Part shown: piece by piece, positions 1 to 12,800 of the stretch
Position numbering within the stretch: the first letter of the stretch is position 1
Layout of the letters: each line of letters starts with the position of its first letter
NCBI GenBank assembly: GCA_028673005.1
Contig: CM054115.1
Span: forward strand, 57,685,407-57,749,406
Source: Tanypteryx hageni
Lineage: Eukaryota > Arthropoda > Insecta > Odonata > Petaluridae
Direction: 5' to 3'
DNA: 64,000 nucleotides
Notes under the pieces: model-generated
Told to the model about the DNA's origin: nothing
Databases searched by the model: none
Seen by the model: the letters and a program-made list of their open reading frames with translations, nothing else
Translations under genes and position numbers: made by a program

Positions 1-703
1 CTAGCATCATATTTGGTTTACAAATTTTCTTGCAAGTATTGTCAGTGATCCCTGTGCTGCAAACGCTAATTTTAATCAGGCATTGATATTTTGTTATCCA
101 TAGCAGCATAATTTTGTTTACTTATTGTTTTTTCAATGTGAAAAGTGCTTCAAAGTATTTTTGACTGTAAATCATTCAGTTTGAAAATTATTCACAAGTG
201 TAATTGCCAATAATTATTTTTGAGGATGCGGATGTCAAGAGTAATCATATTCACATCAGATTTTTCTGATATAATTTTCCAGTTTTCAGATGCTTAGGTT
301 GATTTTGAGTGCCCAAAATTAATATAAGTTTATTTAGTTTGGCCATGGATACATTCAAATACAGAGTTCAGCTGTTAATTGCAGCCTAATTTAAAATGTC
401 TATGTTATCTACATTGAATCTTATGTTGAACTTGGATATATCCAGACATAAACCCATGCCTCTTAGAGGAAAGTAAAAAACATTGCTTTAGTCAAATAAA
501 AATTTGGAATGTATTCCTATCATCAGCAGAATTTGGAATATATGGTGTGACAGAATTACATCCAGGATGAATTACACAATGAAACACTATACTCAAATTT
601 TACTATATAAGATTAGTTAAGTTCAATTATGTTATTATTTCTTACATCTTTGGATGGTGTTGTGATTTCAATGTCTCAAACAATTTTCATTCTACCATAA
701 AAG
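1..703 (+). other. scrib: scrib intron (partial)
   Basis: AT-rich sequence with no recognisable exon or repeat. It ends in an acceptor (CCATAAAAG, AG at 702-703) before the first visible scrib exon. Confidence 0.6.
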
Positions 704-844
704 GGACTCTTTGTTGAAGATTACAAGGATCTAGACTTTATCCATCTCCCTGGAGATCGAGAACTATCTCCTGCAGAAGAGAGAGCTATAAGAGCAGAGA
801 AGCGTGCAGCATGGAGGCAGGCAAGGCTCAAGTCTCTTGAACAG
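704..844 (+). CDS. scrib: scrib exon, conserved post-PDZ helix
   Basis: 47 codons, phase 0 at both ends, donor CAG|GTAAGA. It encodes GLFVEDYKDLDFIHLPGDRE and then the charged block ending ARLKSLEQ, the best family signature in this part of the gene. Confidence 0.9.
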
Positions 845-3800
845 GTAAGATAATAATTGTGCTTTGATTTACCCCATAAAATGTTTTGTAGGAATTGCTC
901 AAACGAAAAGCGACAAAGCTCTTTAGTGAATCCTAAATTTGCATAAATTTTGAGATGATATTTTGTGTTACAATGAATTTATTATCTGTATCCCAAATTT
1001 TGTGGACATAATTATATGAATTCTGCTATGGCGAAACTACATAATGTGGGCATCCATATTGCTGGGCATCACTGTGCTATTTTACATCAATTCTCGAAAT
1101 TCAAGATTTGTCTTTATACTTGGCATTTAAATCAACTCTAGTTTTTTCAAAGATTATTATTACTTTAATGGTCAACTTATATTCCTCAATAAACATTACC
1201 CGAAAAATGAAAATTTTGGAATTTTTCCTGTCGGTGGTATCCAATGACCTATCATCATGCTTTTGTATTATCCTCCTCCTCCTATATTCTCCTATGTAAA
1301 AGTCTGCTATTATAATAGATAAATTATTTTTCCAGGATGCGTTGCAAGCACAGATGGTCATTAAGAAGATGACGGAAATGATCGACACCAAAAGTAATTC
1401 TCCAGGAATAGATGCAAGTGATGGTGTAGTAGATACTAATCCAGAAAACCGCACTAATAACAATAATTTATTAGGAAAAGATTTGGAAAACAACATTCAG
1501 GTATGTTTCACTTTTTGGTTTTAAAAATATATTTTATGATAATATTGTTAAAAATCCTTTTTTGAATTTATGTATTTGTTTTGTTCTAATGTTTTAATTT
1601 GTTGAAACAGCTTTATAAGTCAAATAAAATGAGATAATCTTGTTGGCTTAATCAGTGCTTGGTGGTGGTCTGTTGCCTGTGGTTTTGATTGCTTTTATGT
1701 TATTCAGTTATTGCCAGTCATGACTGAAAAAAAATTAATTAAATTAATTGTATTTCCAAAGAAAGAATTTTCCCTCTTTATCTAAAAAAAAATTCATATT
1801 CTAAACTTGTTGAGATAATTTACAGTATTGAATAGAAATAATCACCACTATCAGCAGTAATAAGTATATTTTCCGTCGTCTACTTACTAGGCTTTTTAAT
1901 CTTCAAAATTATTTTTCAAAAACGTTTTTATTTCAGATTTTGAAATAAGTTTAATTTAAATTTTAATTAATGCTTATCATTTAAAAACCGAGTATTTAAA
2001 GCATAAACATTATTTATTAAAAACATCTAATGTATATTCTGATAAAATAGTGAGAATTAATGTAATTTAACCAATATTTTGAGAATTTTCATATTTAACT
2101 TTTTACCTAAATATGAGTAGGTATAACTTTTTTTATATCAATGGCAATATCGAAGAATTTTAACTTTGAATTTTTTACTATTGTTTTTGGTCCCTCATTC
2201 TTGATTTTTCTTTGTATTTTTCTCCTTTGAGTCATTTTAACAGTTTCTGTGGTGATTTGTTTTGTTTCCTAATTTGAGTCCTCTTATCCCACTTGCCTTC
2301 TTCTCTTCCCTCTCTTGGTTTTTTTTCTTCCCTAGTACATGTGATGAGCCGGTGCATACATATTGTGCTGGTGTGATCCCTATACATCCTGGCAGGAGTG
2401 TAAGTTTTTTTGCCATTAAATCGACAAAAAGATTGTTTGTATGAGCTCTGAATAGCCAAGCTACTTTCTCAGCTTTTGTACATGATTGCTAAATCTTTTG
2501 AGGTTTTTTGTACATAGAAATAGATTTGCTAGGCTATTGTTCTAATGAATCTGCATCTTTTCCTTGTGTTGATGCATTTTTTGTGTTGCTGAAGTGTCTA
2601 GTTTGCTTATGCCAATTGCTTGTTTTACATTAACCACTGTTTCCTTTAAAGAGAAACACCAAAAACTTTAAAAACTGATTTTTAAAGCTTTCTTTGAGAG
2701 TAACTTACTGTGTAATTAGTTATTGAAATTACTAATTGGTGACAGAAGGTATCCTATTAATAATATTAATTTTGAAGATTCTTGTAGGTATATTTCCTAC
2801 TGGATATGTCTTATACATTAATAATAGTTGTATAAAATCAGTTTTAACATGTGAATGTCTGCCTTTTTGCTTTCTATTACATTAACCAAGGAGCGGAAAA
2901 ATGAAGAGAAAGTCATATAGAGATAATTATGAAGTCAGCAATTAATTTATTGTGTGGCAGCTGTATACATTTGGGTAGTTGTTTTTCTATTTTAGCAGGA
3001 AGAAAGTGCAATTTTAGTAATTATGTCTAAGGAAAATTACCAATAAAAGGTGATGAATGAAATTTATCGATTTATGAAAATTAGGTGATCAGTATTTATG
3101 AAAATTATCTATCAACACCTAAATTTTCATGTAAATTGAAATAACATTGGACAAAAAATTACACTCTCAATTAATTTTGGTAATGAAGTGGAAAGAGCAG
3201 GAATAATTTTTAAAATCTTTTTATAAACCAAATTCAGTATAAAGCTCAAGGTAACATTTTAACATTAATTTGTTTCAATTATTTTTTTATTTGCCTCAAC
3301 TTTTTCTTATCTTTTTGGGGTACCAAATCTAACCTGGAGGATCATATTATCAAACTATTTCAAAAAAGCCATGTGTTTTATTTGATAATTAAAAGTTTAT
3401 ATTTATGTATACCATATAGTTATAGAATAGTTACTTTAACATTAAAAGTTTAATAATGATATATTAAAACCTTTATAATGATAATAGTTATTACATGTAA
3501 ACTTTATTAAGTACCGTATCTGCCCGAATACAAGCTGATGTTTTTTGTCAAAATCTATCATGAAAAAGTCACCCCTCAGCTTAAATGCTTAAATGCGAGT
3601 CCAAAAAAAATTGGGGTTAGGGTTTTCTTGTAGTCATCCATAGATGGCAGCACGTCTCTCATTGCCATCACGTTCAACTGATAGTACCAAAGAAGTTAGA
3701 TATAGTACTATATTTTTTGTAAAGTAAATATTTGCCCTACGATGAATATTAATGAATAAATAATAAAACTAGAATATTGAATTTAGCAGTACCTGTGTTT

Positions 3801-6800
3801 TGTTACCATTTTTACCTGTTGTTCCATTTCTAAATGCTATTGGATATTTTATTTCATTTTATTTGTCAGGGCTATGCATATGTATCATTAAGTATAGCTG
3901 ACAATTTGTATTATTTTTCATTAGCCATTAAAAAAATCCTATTAGTTTTACTTGCCTATTGTAGTTATGGCTATAGCCTTTGTAATGTTTGTATGCATGT
4001 TAAAACCTCATTCATGGAATCTATTAAAATTGTGTACGCAGACGATTATGCAAAATGCGATGACACCTTTGGATGCTCAACTGTTTGAATTTCCATAAAA
4101 CTTTACATGGAACGTGTATAATCATAAAAATGCAATTTCTTAAGGCAATGTAAATACTAATTGGATTGGAAATAGACTTGAATGAAAAATTATCTTGGCG
4201 AGGTTGCTATTGCTTTATGTGACCTTTTGTGAAAATGAAGATGAATGAAATTATCGTCAATGAATGTGGAACATTATTCAACAATGCAAAATTATTAATT
4301 GGAGTAATATTTCAAAATGTCAACAACTAAACCATTTCCCGCTCTTTTCTTTAATCTCGAATAATGTATTCTAGGCGATGCATGCATGCTCGGCACACTT
4401 CAGCATAAAATCTACTAAATGTCCTTTTTGCCAAAAAAATGGTGGAAATTTTTGGGGTATCAGCTTCTATTTGGACAGATACTGTATTTTCATAGAGACA
4501 ACATTGACTATCTAAAAACTTTCAGCTATTAATTCAACGCACTTGACAATAATACAATCCCACCTCTCTCACAGGGGCAATCCCAAATCTCCTGAAAGAT
4601 AAATGAATAAACACGATGATTTAAGTACCATACATAACCATTGCTATCAATAATGTAAATAAAAACAAATGTAAATTTGTCTAGTGGAAATCTACAACAT
4701 TTGTTTTTATTTATATTATAGAGTGTTTCCACAAAGTTGAGCCTTCCCAAGTGGAATTTGTTATTGCTATCAATAGTTGATAGTGGTAACAGTAGAGAAC
4801 TTTTATCTCCCACCTTAAATTCAGTTGGTAGAATTTAAAAAATGCCATCGTTGAATACCTATATCGTCACTATTTCTTGACACCTTGTATTGACTATCAA
4901 AACTCTCCCTTTTCTGCGAAAAGTTGATCAAGTACACGCCTAGCTGGTAAAATATTTTCTGTGATGGCCCATTTTGTGTTATGCTTAGAGGTAAAATTTT
5001 TCTGCTAATGCAACTTGTACTAACATAAGCAATGTGGGTGTCTCTTAAATTGCTTATTTATTGTTAATAAGCACTAGAAAATACTTTTTACAAGAATAGT
5101 AAAAATAAAGTTAGTGATTTTACTTGAAGGGGTAATGTAGAACCAGTTAATTAAAAGTACAAATTATTTAGCAACTAGCAGAAGTACCCGGCCTTGCTCA
5201 GGTTTTAGGTTTAGAACAAATAATCAATGCAGAGTATACAGAAACACTTCAAGTATGAAAAATTTGCAAGTTATTTGACTCAATTTAACATTGTTCAGGT
5301 TTCTGATTCAATATTGATGAGAAAAATATATTTGAGTGTTAATCATTCAACCTTCTATTACATAACTCTTGTATTGATACAATATATGAAATTTAGCAAA
5401 GATTCTTTTAACAAAAAAAACTTCAAATTATGACATGAAAAACAGGAATTTCTCCATGAGAGCCCGGGTGGGCTTTATTTGGATCATACATCACATTTTC
5501 TTTCAAATTTAAGTAAAGTTGTCTTCACTGGCAGAATGTGATTAAATAATTAAGGGTATACATTTGGGCTGTGGGAATTTCCCATTGAAGAATTTCAGCT
5601 CGTGATTTCAACACCAGCGAAGACCCATCGTAGACATAAGACTGCATTTCTAGCAAAAGTATGTACACCAGGAGTGAGTTGGCTCACTGTCAAAGATAAT
5701 GAACTTTTTGAGAGCCAATCTTGCGAATTTGATATGTGACTTCCATTAATAAATGCTAATTTTTTAAACTAAACATAATTTTGTAAAATTATTGAGTAAC
5801 TTTCAGAATTTTTTGATACTTTGTTAATAATGTTACACCCAACTTAATAAAATATTAATTATTTTTATGCAGGCAAATGTTTAAAGTTTTGAACTGTATA
5901 GTTTTGACATTTTTGATGAAGTTTTTTTTAATTTAAAATTTTTACATTTTTCTTTACTTTTTCCGCGATTTTCACACTATACACCTTAAAAATATTCCTC
6001 TTGGATTTACAAATTCGCTTTCACATATAGCTTGCGCTAATCTTTATCTCACAATACCAACAATGCTATTGACAGAAGTTTGTTTATTTATGTTACCATG
6101 ATAAAAATAACAAACAAACTCGCATACCCGGTTTTCCTAGTTCAAGAAGTCAGCAACAATTGGATATACATGACAACCATAAGTTTTTGATTAAAAAATG
6201 TCAAAATTTTGCTATTAAAAGTGTAATTTAGGAAATCTTTGGTCCGTATTTGAAATTCAACCGTATGAAAACAAAACTTCATTCATTTCTGCATTCCTGG
6301 GTTCAAGTCGGGAACTTGTACTTGGGTTATTAGTAATTTTAAAGTCCAAATTAAAATTTTTCTACACTCATTCCAGTGTTATTCAAATGGGAAAAATTAG
6401 AAGAGAAAATATTTTTAAATATTTGATGTGTCCACCACATGACTTTCTCCATATCTGTAACATTTCTAAAAATTCCAAATAGGTTACATAATAATAATAT
6501 TTTAAGAAACTGCGAGAAAATTTTAGACTTTACAAAGAACAGAAATAAACTCAAACCATAGCCTTCTGATATTGTATATAGCCACAAAGCTCCAACAATT
6601 AAGAAAATAAAAAGGAGCGTTACTAAGACGTAACTAAGCGTCAATTGTTAACAATAGTCGTCGGTAGGTGGCGTGGTGGTGGCAACTAAAAATATAAGAT
6701 ATATCTTAAACAATGCATTATATGGAAAAATGTTTCGAATAAAGGTTGTAGAAAATTAAATTTCATACAACTTTTATTCTAATGCATTTTTACATTTATA

Positions 6801-9800
6801 AAATATTAAAGCAAATATTTCTAGATAACAGATAAGTGACAAGAGTAAACACCCACTTCCGGTCGACCGATTTTTACCAAGAACTAATCAGTTCTTCTGA
6901 CTTTTATAAAAATGTTAAATATAAAATTTCGCGTTGAACTGATTAATAGTTTTTGAGTTAGAGCACCCACAAAAAGCTAACACATGCACAGACAAACACA
7001 CACACTAACACACACACACACTCTAACACACATATAGACATCATCGAGAAAATCGTCAAAACGTGTTCAGGGGACCTCAAAACGTGTATTTCCATTAAAA
7101 TCTCGAAGTCGATTTTTTCCATGAGTACAATACTTTCCCCTATACTACGTATATGAAGAAAGTAAAAATTATAAGGATCAATCAAAACAGTTTTAAAATC
7201 CTACTGCACCACATTTCTCTGTACTGCCATTAAAATGATATCTTTCTCTTGCTTCTACATTCTGTAGTTCTCGAGTTATAGAATCACAGACATACAAACA
7301 AATACTTACTTTAATAGATATATAAGATGGTGTATCTGTTTCATTTGAATTTATGTAAATTATACACTTTCCCAGGCTATTTTGACAACGCTTCATCTTA
7401 TTTTGACAATGATCCATTTCATTTTGACAATGGTTCATGCTATTTTGACAGTGATCCATTCTATGTTGACAATGGTTCATTTAATTTTGACAATGGTCCA
7501 ATCTATTTTGACAACGGTTCATTTCATTTTGACAACTTTAATATTAGGCTGTTATCGATAGTGTTTCAGTAACTCTGTGCAATATTTGAATTTGTAGACA
7601 TACATAGAGACAAAGAATGAAGAATTTCTCTATTACTGTATTATTTATTCTATTATTATTATATATACAATATCCTATTTCTGTTGGTCTGTCCATGTGT
7701 CCATCCGTCGGAACACTGCTTTGATTTGTATTGAGTGAAATCTTAAGCTCAATCACAATCTTTTTAACGTGTTTAACGCTCGACTGTCATGATTTTTAAT
7801 GTGTTTTGACAAATTTCCCGATTATGTGGATAATTGAAATTTGGTAGGGATGCTTGATTCAGATATTACAAGGCAATGACAGAAAAACTCCGAAAAATGA
7901 CCCAGATTCTACTCGAGGAGATAAGGAAGGGAAGTGAGAAAGTAGGAAGGAAAAAAGAGAAATGAGGTAGGGTTAAGGTGAAAGGGGGAGAGAAAAAGCT
8001 TTTTTTAAACAATATGTAGCCCTAACATTGCCCTACAAGGCATTATTGTATGAAAATTAATTTCCGTAAAATTTTCTCTTTTTTCCACCAACTGGACACA
8101 TACTCGATATAAAAAACGTACTCTCTCAGTTGATTGTTACAATTTTTAATACTAAATTCAATGATCAATCAACTGTTTTAGAATCATATTGAACACATGT
8201 TTGGTAAATGGAAAGAATCAGTAAGTCGTGGAAAATCAGAAATGGAAGTAGAGTTGTTGGAATTAATCAATAAAGGAGCTGATTTAATAAAAAAAAATTA
8301 TTTTGCTGCTTTTTACAGACATATGGAAACTTAGATTCCTAGATATACCTATCTAAAAAGAAGTTATAAATGATTAAATAGATGTCATTTTGATTATTTA
8401 AATAAAAAAATTTGTCTTCTCATATAGTTCTGGCAAAATGTATTTCTGGCATGTATTTATATAGTCAGTTTTTTATTTTAATTCTACATTCTAGTATTCT
8501 TACTGAGTTATGTAATATACATATAATATAATGTCATTAACAATTTTCAGTTTACATTATTTTTGCAAAAGATCAAATAAATTGAAATGTAACTTTGTGA
8601 TGAAATCCACAATAAAACGAGCATCACACAATATTGTCAAAATAATATGGGTAATAATCAAAATTAAATGATGCATTGTCAAAATTAAATGAACTGCTGT
8701 CAAAATAGAATGGGTCATTGTCAAAATAGCATGAACCATTGTCAAAATGAAATGTGTCATTGTCAATATAGGATGGGCCATTGACAAAATAAGATGATCC
8801 GTTGTCAAAATAGCCCGGGAAACAGTAATTAATATTTTAAGTTCTTATAAGAATTTTTCTTCATTTTAATTTGGTTTTGACATATTTTGTCTCTGTGCTT
8901 GGTTATAAATTACATATGTATAGTTGAGAGAATATATATATCTGCCAAATTTTTTTGAGAGGCAGAAGGTTTGACCTTTAAAAAGTTCAATAAGTATAAT
9001 AAAAAGTACAATGGCAAGTTTACATTTTTAATTCCATCATTAATCAATTCCTTATGTTTGAGATGTATGATTGGATCAATATTTGTCAAGTTCTATCCAA
9101 CAAATTGCACTCTAATTTTTAATTTGGGATTTTAAGTGAGTTTTTATAAAAATCTGCACGGGTGATGTTTATGCCGTAGCCAGATGTCACGCATATAGTT
9201 AAGTGGGCTTTGATGCTATTTTGGGTATCTTACTCTGTATAAGGTATTAACATGTTAATATTTCTCTGCTTTTGGATCTCCAGTTAATTATCTACTTCTT
9301 TTATGCCAGTTTTAGATGCATTCTTTAATTTCACATCATAAGTCATTCATTAATTTATAGTAAATTATATTATAACTTTGTGAATTTTTTTGTGATAGCT
9401 TGATTTGTATTCTATTTTAATTAAATTAGGATTTCAGTGATTTTTGTGACTTTGCAAAATGCTTGAGAAAATGTTTAGTTATATACATATATATCTGCTA
9501 TTTTACATTAGGCTAAGAAGAAAACTCAAGTGAAAATTTTCAACACATTAAAATTGCATTTTTTTGTTGCTATTTTAAAAATGCTTTTCACTGATGTTTT
9601 AAACTTAGAAAATCTGCATTTCTATGAATGTTTGTGAAACTGATAAATTATATTCCCCTTTACCATTTTATCCATTACTCGGCTGCTTAATGTGACTCTA
9701 CATAGGGAATGAATCACCAGTCTGTTCAAAAACATCAAGACTACTTGCCATCATCTAGTAGGCACAATTCTTCTACAGCCTTGCTCACCCTTGTTTCACC

Positions 9801-12800
9801 TCCAAGAGTTGTGATGCCTGATTCTCATTTGAACGATGAACATAATACCCAAAAGCCGTATCCAAGCAGCACAAAATCTTCTTCCCAAGCTTGTTCATGG
9901 TCGACGGAAGACATCAGTGAACGTTGCACTACTCCCAGAAAAATTAAACAACAAACTCCTGTTGGAGCTATTGAATCTCTTGGAATCACTTTGGGAGCAT
10001 CAATTAAAAGTTCACCAAAGTCACACAGAGGAAAGACTCAAACATTGCCAGTTTGCCATTCTAGGGTTTATACAAGTACTCCAAAGACTAACCACAGAAA
10101 TCGTTCGACTTCTGCTTCCCCAACTCCCTCCCCTATGGCAAGTCACATCGACAGTGGATGTATATCTGATTCTACTGTGAACTCCTCCTCAACTCCATGC
10201 CATAAAATCAAGGAAAACACCTCTAGTTCCTCAAACCTGACTCCTTCAAATGACTCTACTTCAACACTGGAAGGTAAATCAGCGCCCTTGTGCTCTCCGC
10301 CATCTGGGTTAGGTGCAAAGATTGTGTCAAATCCTTCCCCGGTATCTCCCTTGCGTCCTTGTAGTGCTGATTTTCCAAGATTGGTGGTGCGCGTACGGGA
10401 CCCAGGGACCAATTCTCCCTCTTCCTCTCCAAGTAATGTAAGGGTGGTAGGTGAAAGGGAGAGGGTTGTGGAAGAAAGGCCTGTGCCAGGATGTCCCCCT
10501 ACCACGGTTGAGTACGTGGACCCAGAATCTGGGGTGGTGACCCTGAGAACCATCCAGCTGGTGGAGAAAGTCATCGAAAGAGAGGTAGCCCCCCATATAA
10601 ACCTTTAATCCTGTGACCTTTTTTGAGCCCATCCAAGTTGATCAAGTAGGCACTACCTCTTCATTGGCTTCTCTCAAACCTTCCTATAGCATCCTTCTTG
10701 GTTCTTTGTATGCTATTTTTTATCCTTTTGCTTGAATTGAGTTGGAAGGATTTTTTTATTAGGGGTCTTAACTGCCCATTGCTTGAGTTATTTGTTTTTT
10801 TTTGAGACACCCAGGAATCTTTCTAGTAGTGGAGGTGTACTAAATCAAGCCAACCTTTGTTAAAGCCTCATCATCAATAAAATACAGTATTACTCACAGG
10901 TTTCAATATAAGGATGAAAAGAATCATGGTTAGATTCTATTTTTTTGGACTGATTTTATTTTTATTAATCCCCAAAAGTATAATTTTTGAACCTTTGCAT
11001 AATGAAATTTTTGCCTTTCTAAATTAATTAATTAATTAATTCTAATTAATACCAATCTCTGCTTGAACAATAGGGTGTATGTTAAATCATAATTTTTAAA
11101 AATTGAGTTAAATTTTTAAACTAACAATCATTCTTTTATCACTGGCAAGTATTTCATCATGTTGAAAATCTAATTTGATGTTTTAAACGCAAGGGAATAT
11201 CTTTACTTTAAAAGAGAACTTTCTGTATGTTGTACCGGTTAAAAGTAAATATGATATTGTTTTGAATATTGAGTAGTTGATTTTTTAATAATGTTTGCAT
11301 CTGTTTTGAAGTTCTGCTATAATAAAGTCATTTATTCATGTTTTAAGAAATCTGCAATAACATAATAATAATGGGTAATACTGCATTTTTTATTTCAAGG
11401 AATAAGTTTCATTCATGAGTTAAGAATTAATGACAACCTTAAATGATCATTTGTTGGTATGTAGGAGCTTGATTTTACACATCCTTGGAAAAAATTTGTA
11501 AATATCATCTTCTTTGGCAATATTTTGTATTTTATTGCTCTTAACACTAAAAACCTTCTACCTCCCTCTATCACTGTGCTTTGGGAGGAATGGTAATTTG
11601 GACAAGCCTGAAATCCATTTTTCTCTTATTGTGATAATTTTGTTTTTATATATGATGTTGAAAATGTCACACTTTTTAAGTCCATTGATGACTTAATTAT
11701 TTAACACCTATAAATATCTTCCTAAGTTTAACCTATCTATTTGACCTGTCAGGCTTATCCACCCCAGACTTTTTAAATTCGCAGCAATTTGGTAATGATG
11801 GTATCTGCTATTTTCTTATACACTGCAATTACCAAGCATGTTGAGCAGGGTAGAATGTAGAGTTATATGAGAGCACTTTTTTAAGGAAGATAACAGGAAA
11901 GCTATTTATCACTTTCACAAGATTTATTCTTGCACAAAATCATTTTTGGTGTAATCTGGGCTGATATTTTAACATATACTCTTGTTTCCTGATGCATATT
12001 TTGGATATAAAAATATTAGATAGCTTTGTTTAAATTAATTTTGAAGCACCGGCAAATGATGGGTTTGTATTCTTGGTAAACTTTTGTTAATTAGTGTACT
12101 TTAGTGTTACAGGTCTTGCTTTTTGTTGCTTATACTTTAGCAGCTTGAAGCGTTAATGAATTGTCGAAATTCAGTTTATAGTTGCACTTTTTATTTGCCT
12201 TGCTTGTATCTGAATGACAGATTAAGATTGAATGTTGCGATATTTACATGTTGCATTGTATATTATAATAACTCTTATAATTGGTAAGTATTGAAAGCTT
12301 TTCTTTAAACTTTTATATATTTTTATGCATTTTTCTGTATTTGCCATTATATAATACCTACCTTATATAATCAGCTTTTATGTGCTTAGTGTAACAAAAC
12401 TTTTGTTAATATTGTTGCATGCTGTGTATTTGGTTTGCATTGTTTCTTGATGTATATTTGAATATTGTACAATCTTTCACTAAATAGCCATTAGTGTGCT
12501 TTTTGTTTTTGAATGAAACATTTTGCCTTGTTTGCTGAATTGTTTTTTTTATATGTTGGGATTTTGTACATTTCTGTGTGTGTGTGAAATTTTACTCTTG
12601 GTTTTTTAACTGCCACTCTACATATGGAGTGTTAACTGTTATGCTTGCATTTAATTATAGCAATATGATAGTTTATGCATTATATTTGTTAATTACTTAT
12701 TAATTATGAGGATTATAGATTACTGTACCAGTTGGCTCATAAAATGGTTGATTGTTTTTACATAAATTTTGACTGTGAAATCCCTACTTTTGAATTAGAA

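Larger units (their letters stand above)
1501..9705 (+). other. scrib: large scrib intron with repeat relics
   Basis: 8.2 kb intron. It holds a CCGTATC-ended element (3512-4486), a retroelement-like remnant beginning GTACCCGGCC near 5185, one copy of a three-copy repeat (6422-7170) and two opposed minisatellite arrays (7374-7550, 8615-8815). A short exon-like segment at 2336-2399 has good splice sites but is out of frame with the flanking exons. Confidence 0.7.

Noticed and set aside
1101..1496. - strand 131-codon open frame overlapping a scrib exon
   Set aside because: Antisense to a conserved scrib exon and AT-rich, with no recognisable domain.
6958..7185. Open frame with a Cys/Val run (VCVLVCVFVCACV)
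   Set aside because: It is translation of the CA/TG-rich segment of a dispersed repeat.
7327..7572. Open frame with repeated YFDNGSF-like heptapeptides, resembling a secreted repeat protein
   Set aside because: It is the direct translation of a 21-bp minisatellite; the partner array at 8615 reads in an equivalent but different way (ILTMTHS-like). It sits inside a scrib intron with no promoter or splice context.
10143..10632. Two - strand open frames over 100 codons opposite the long scrib exon
   Set aside because: Low-complexity complement of the Ser/Pro-rich exon, with no homology recognised.
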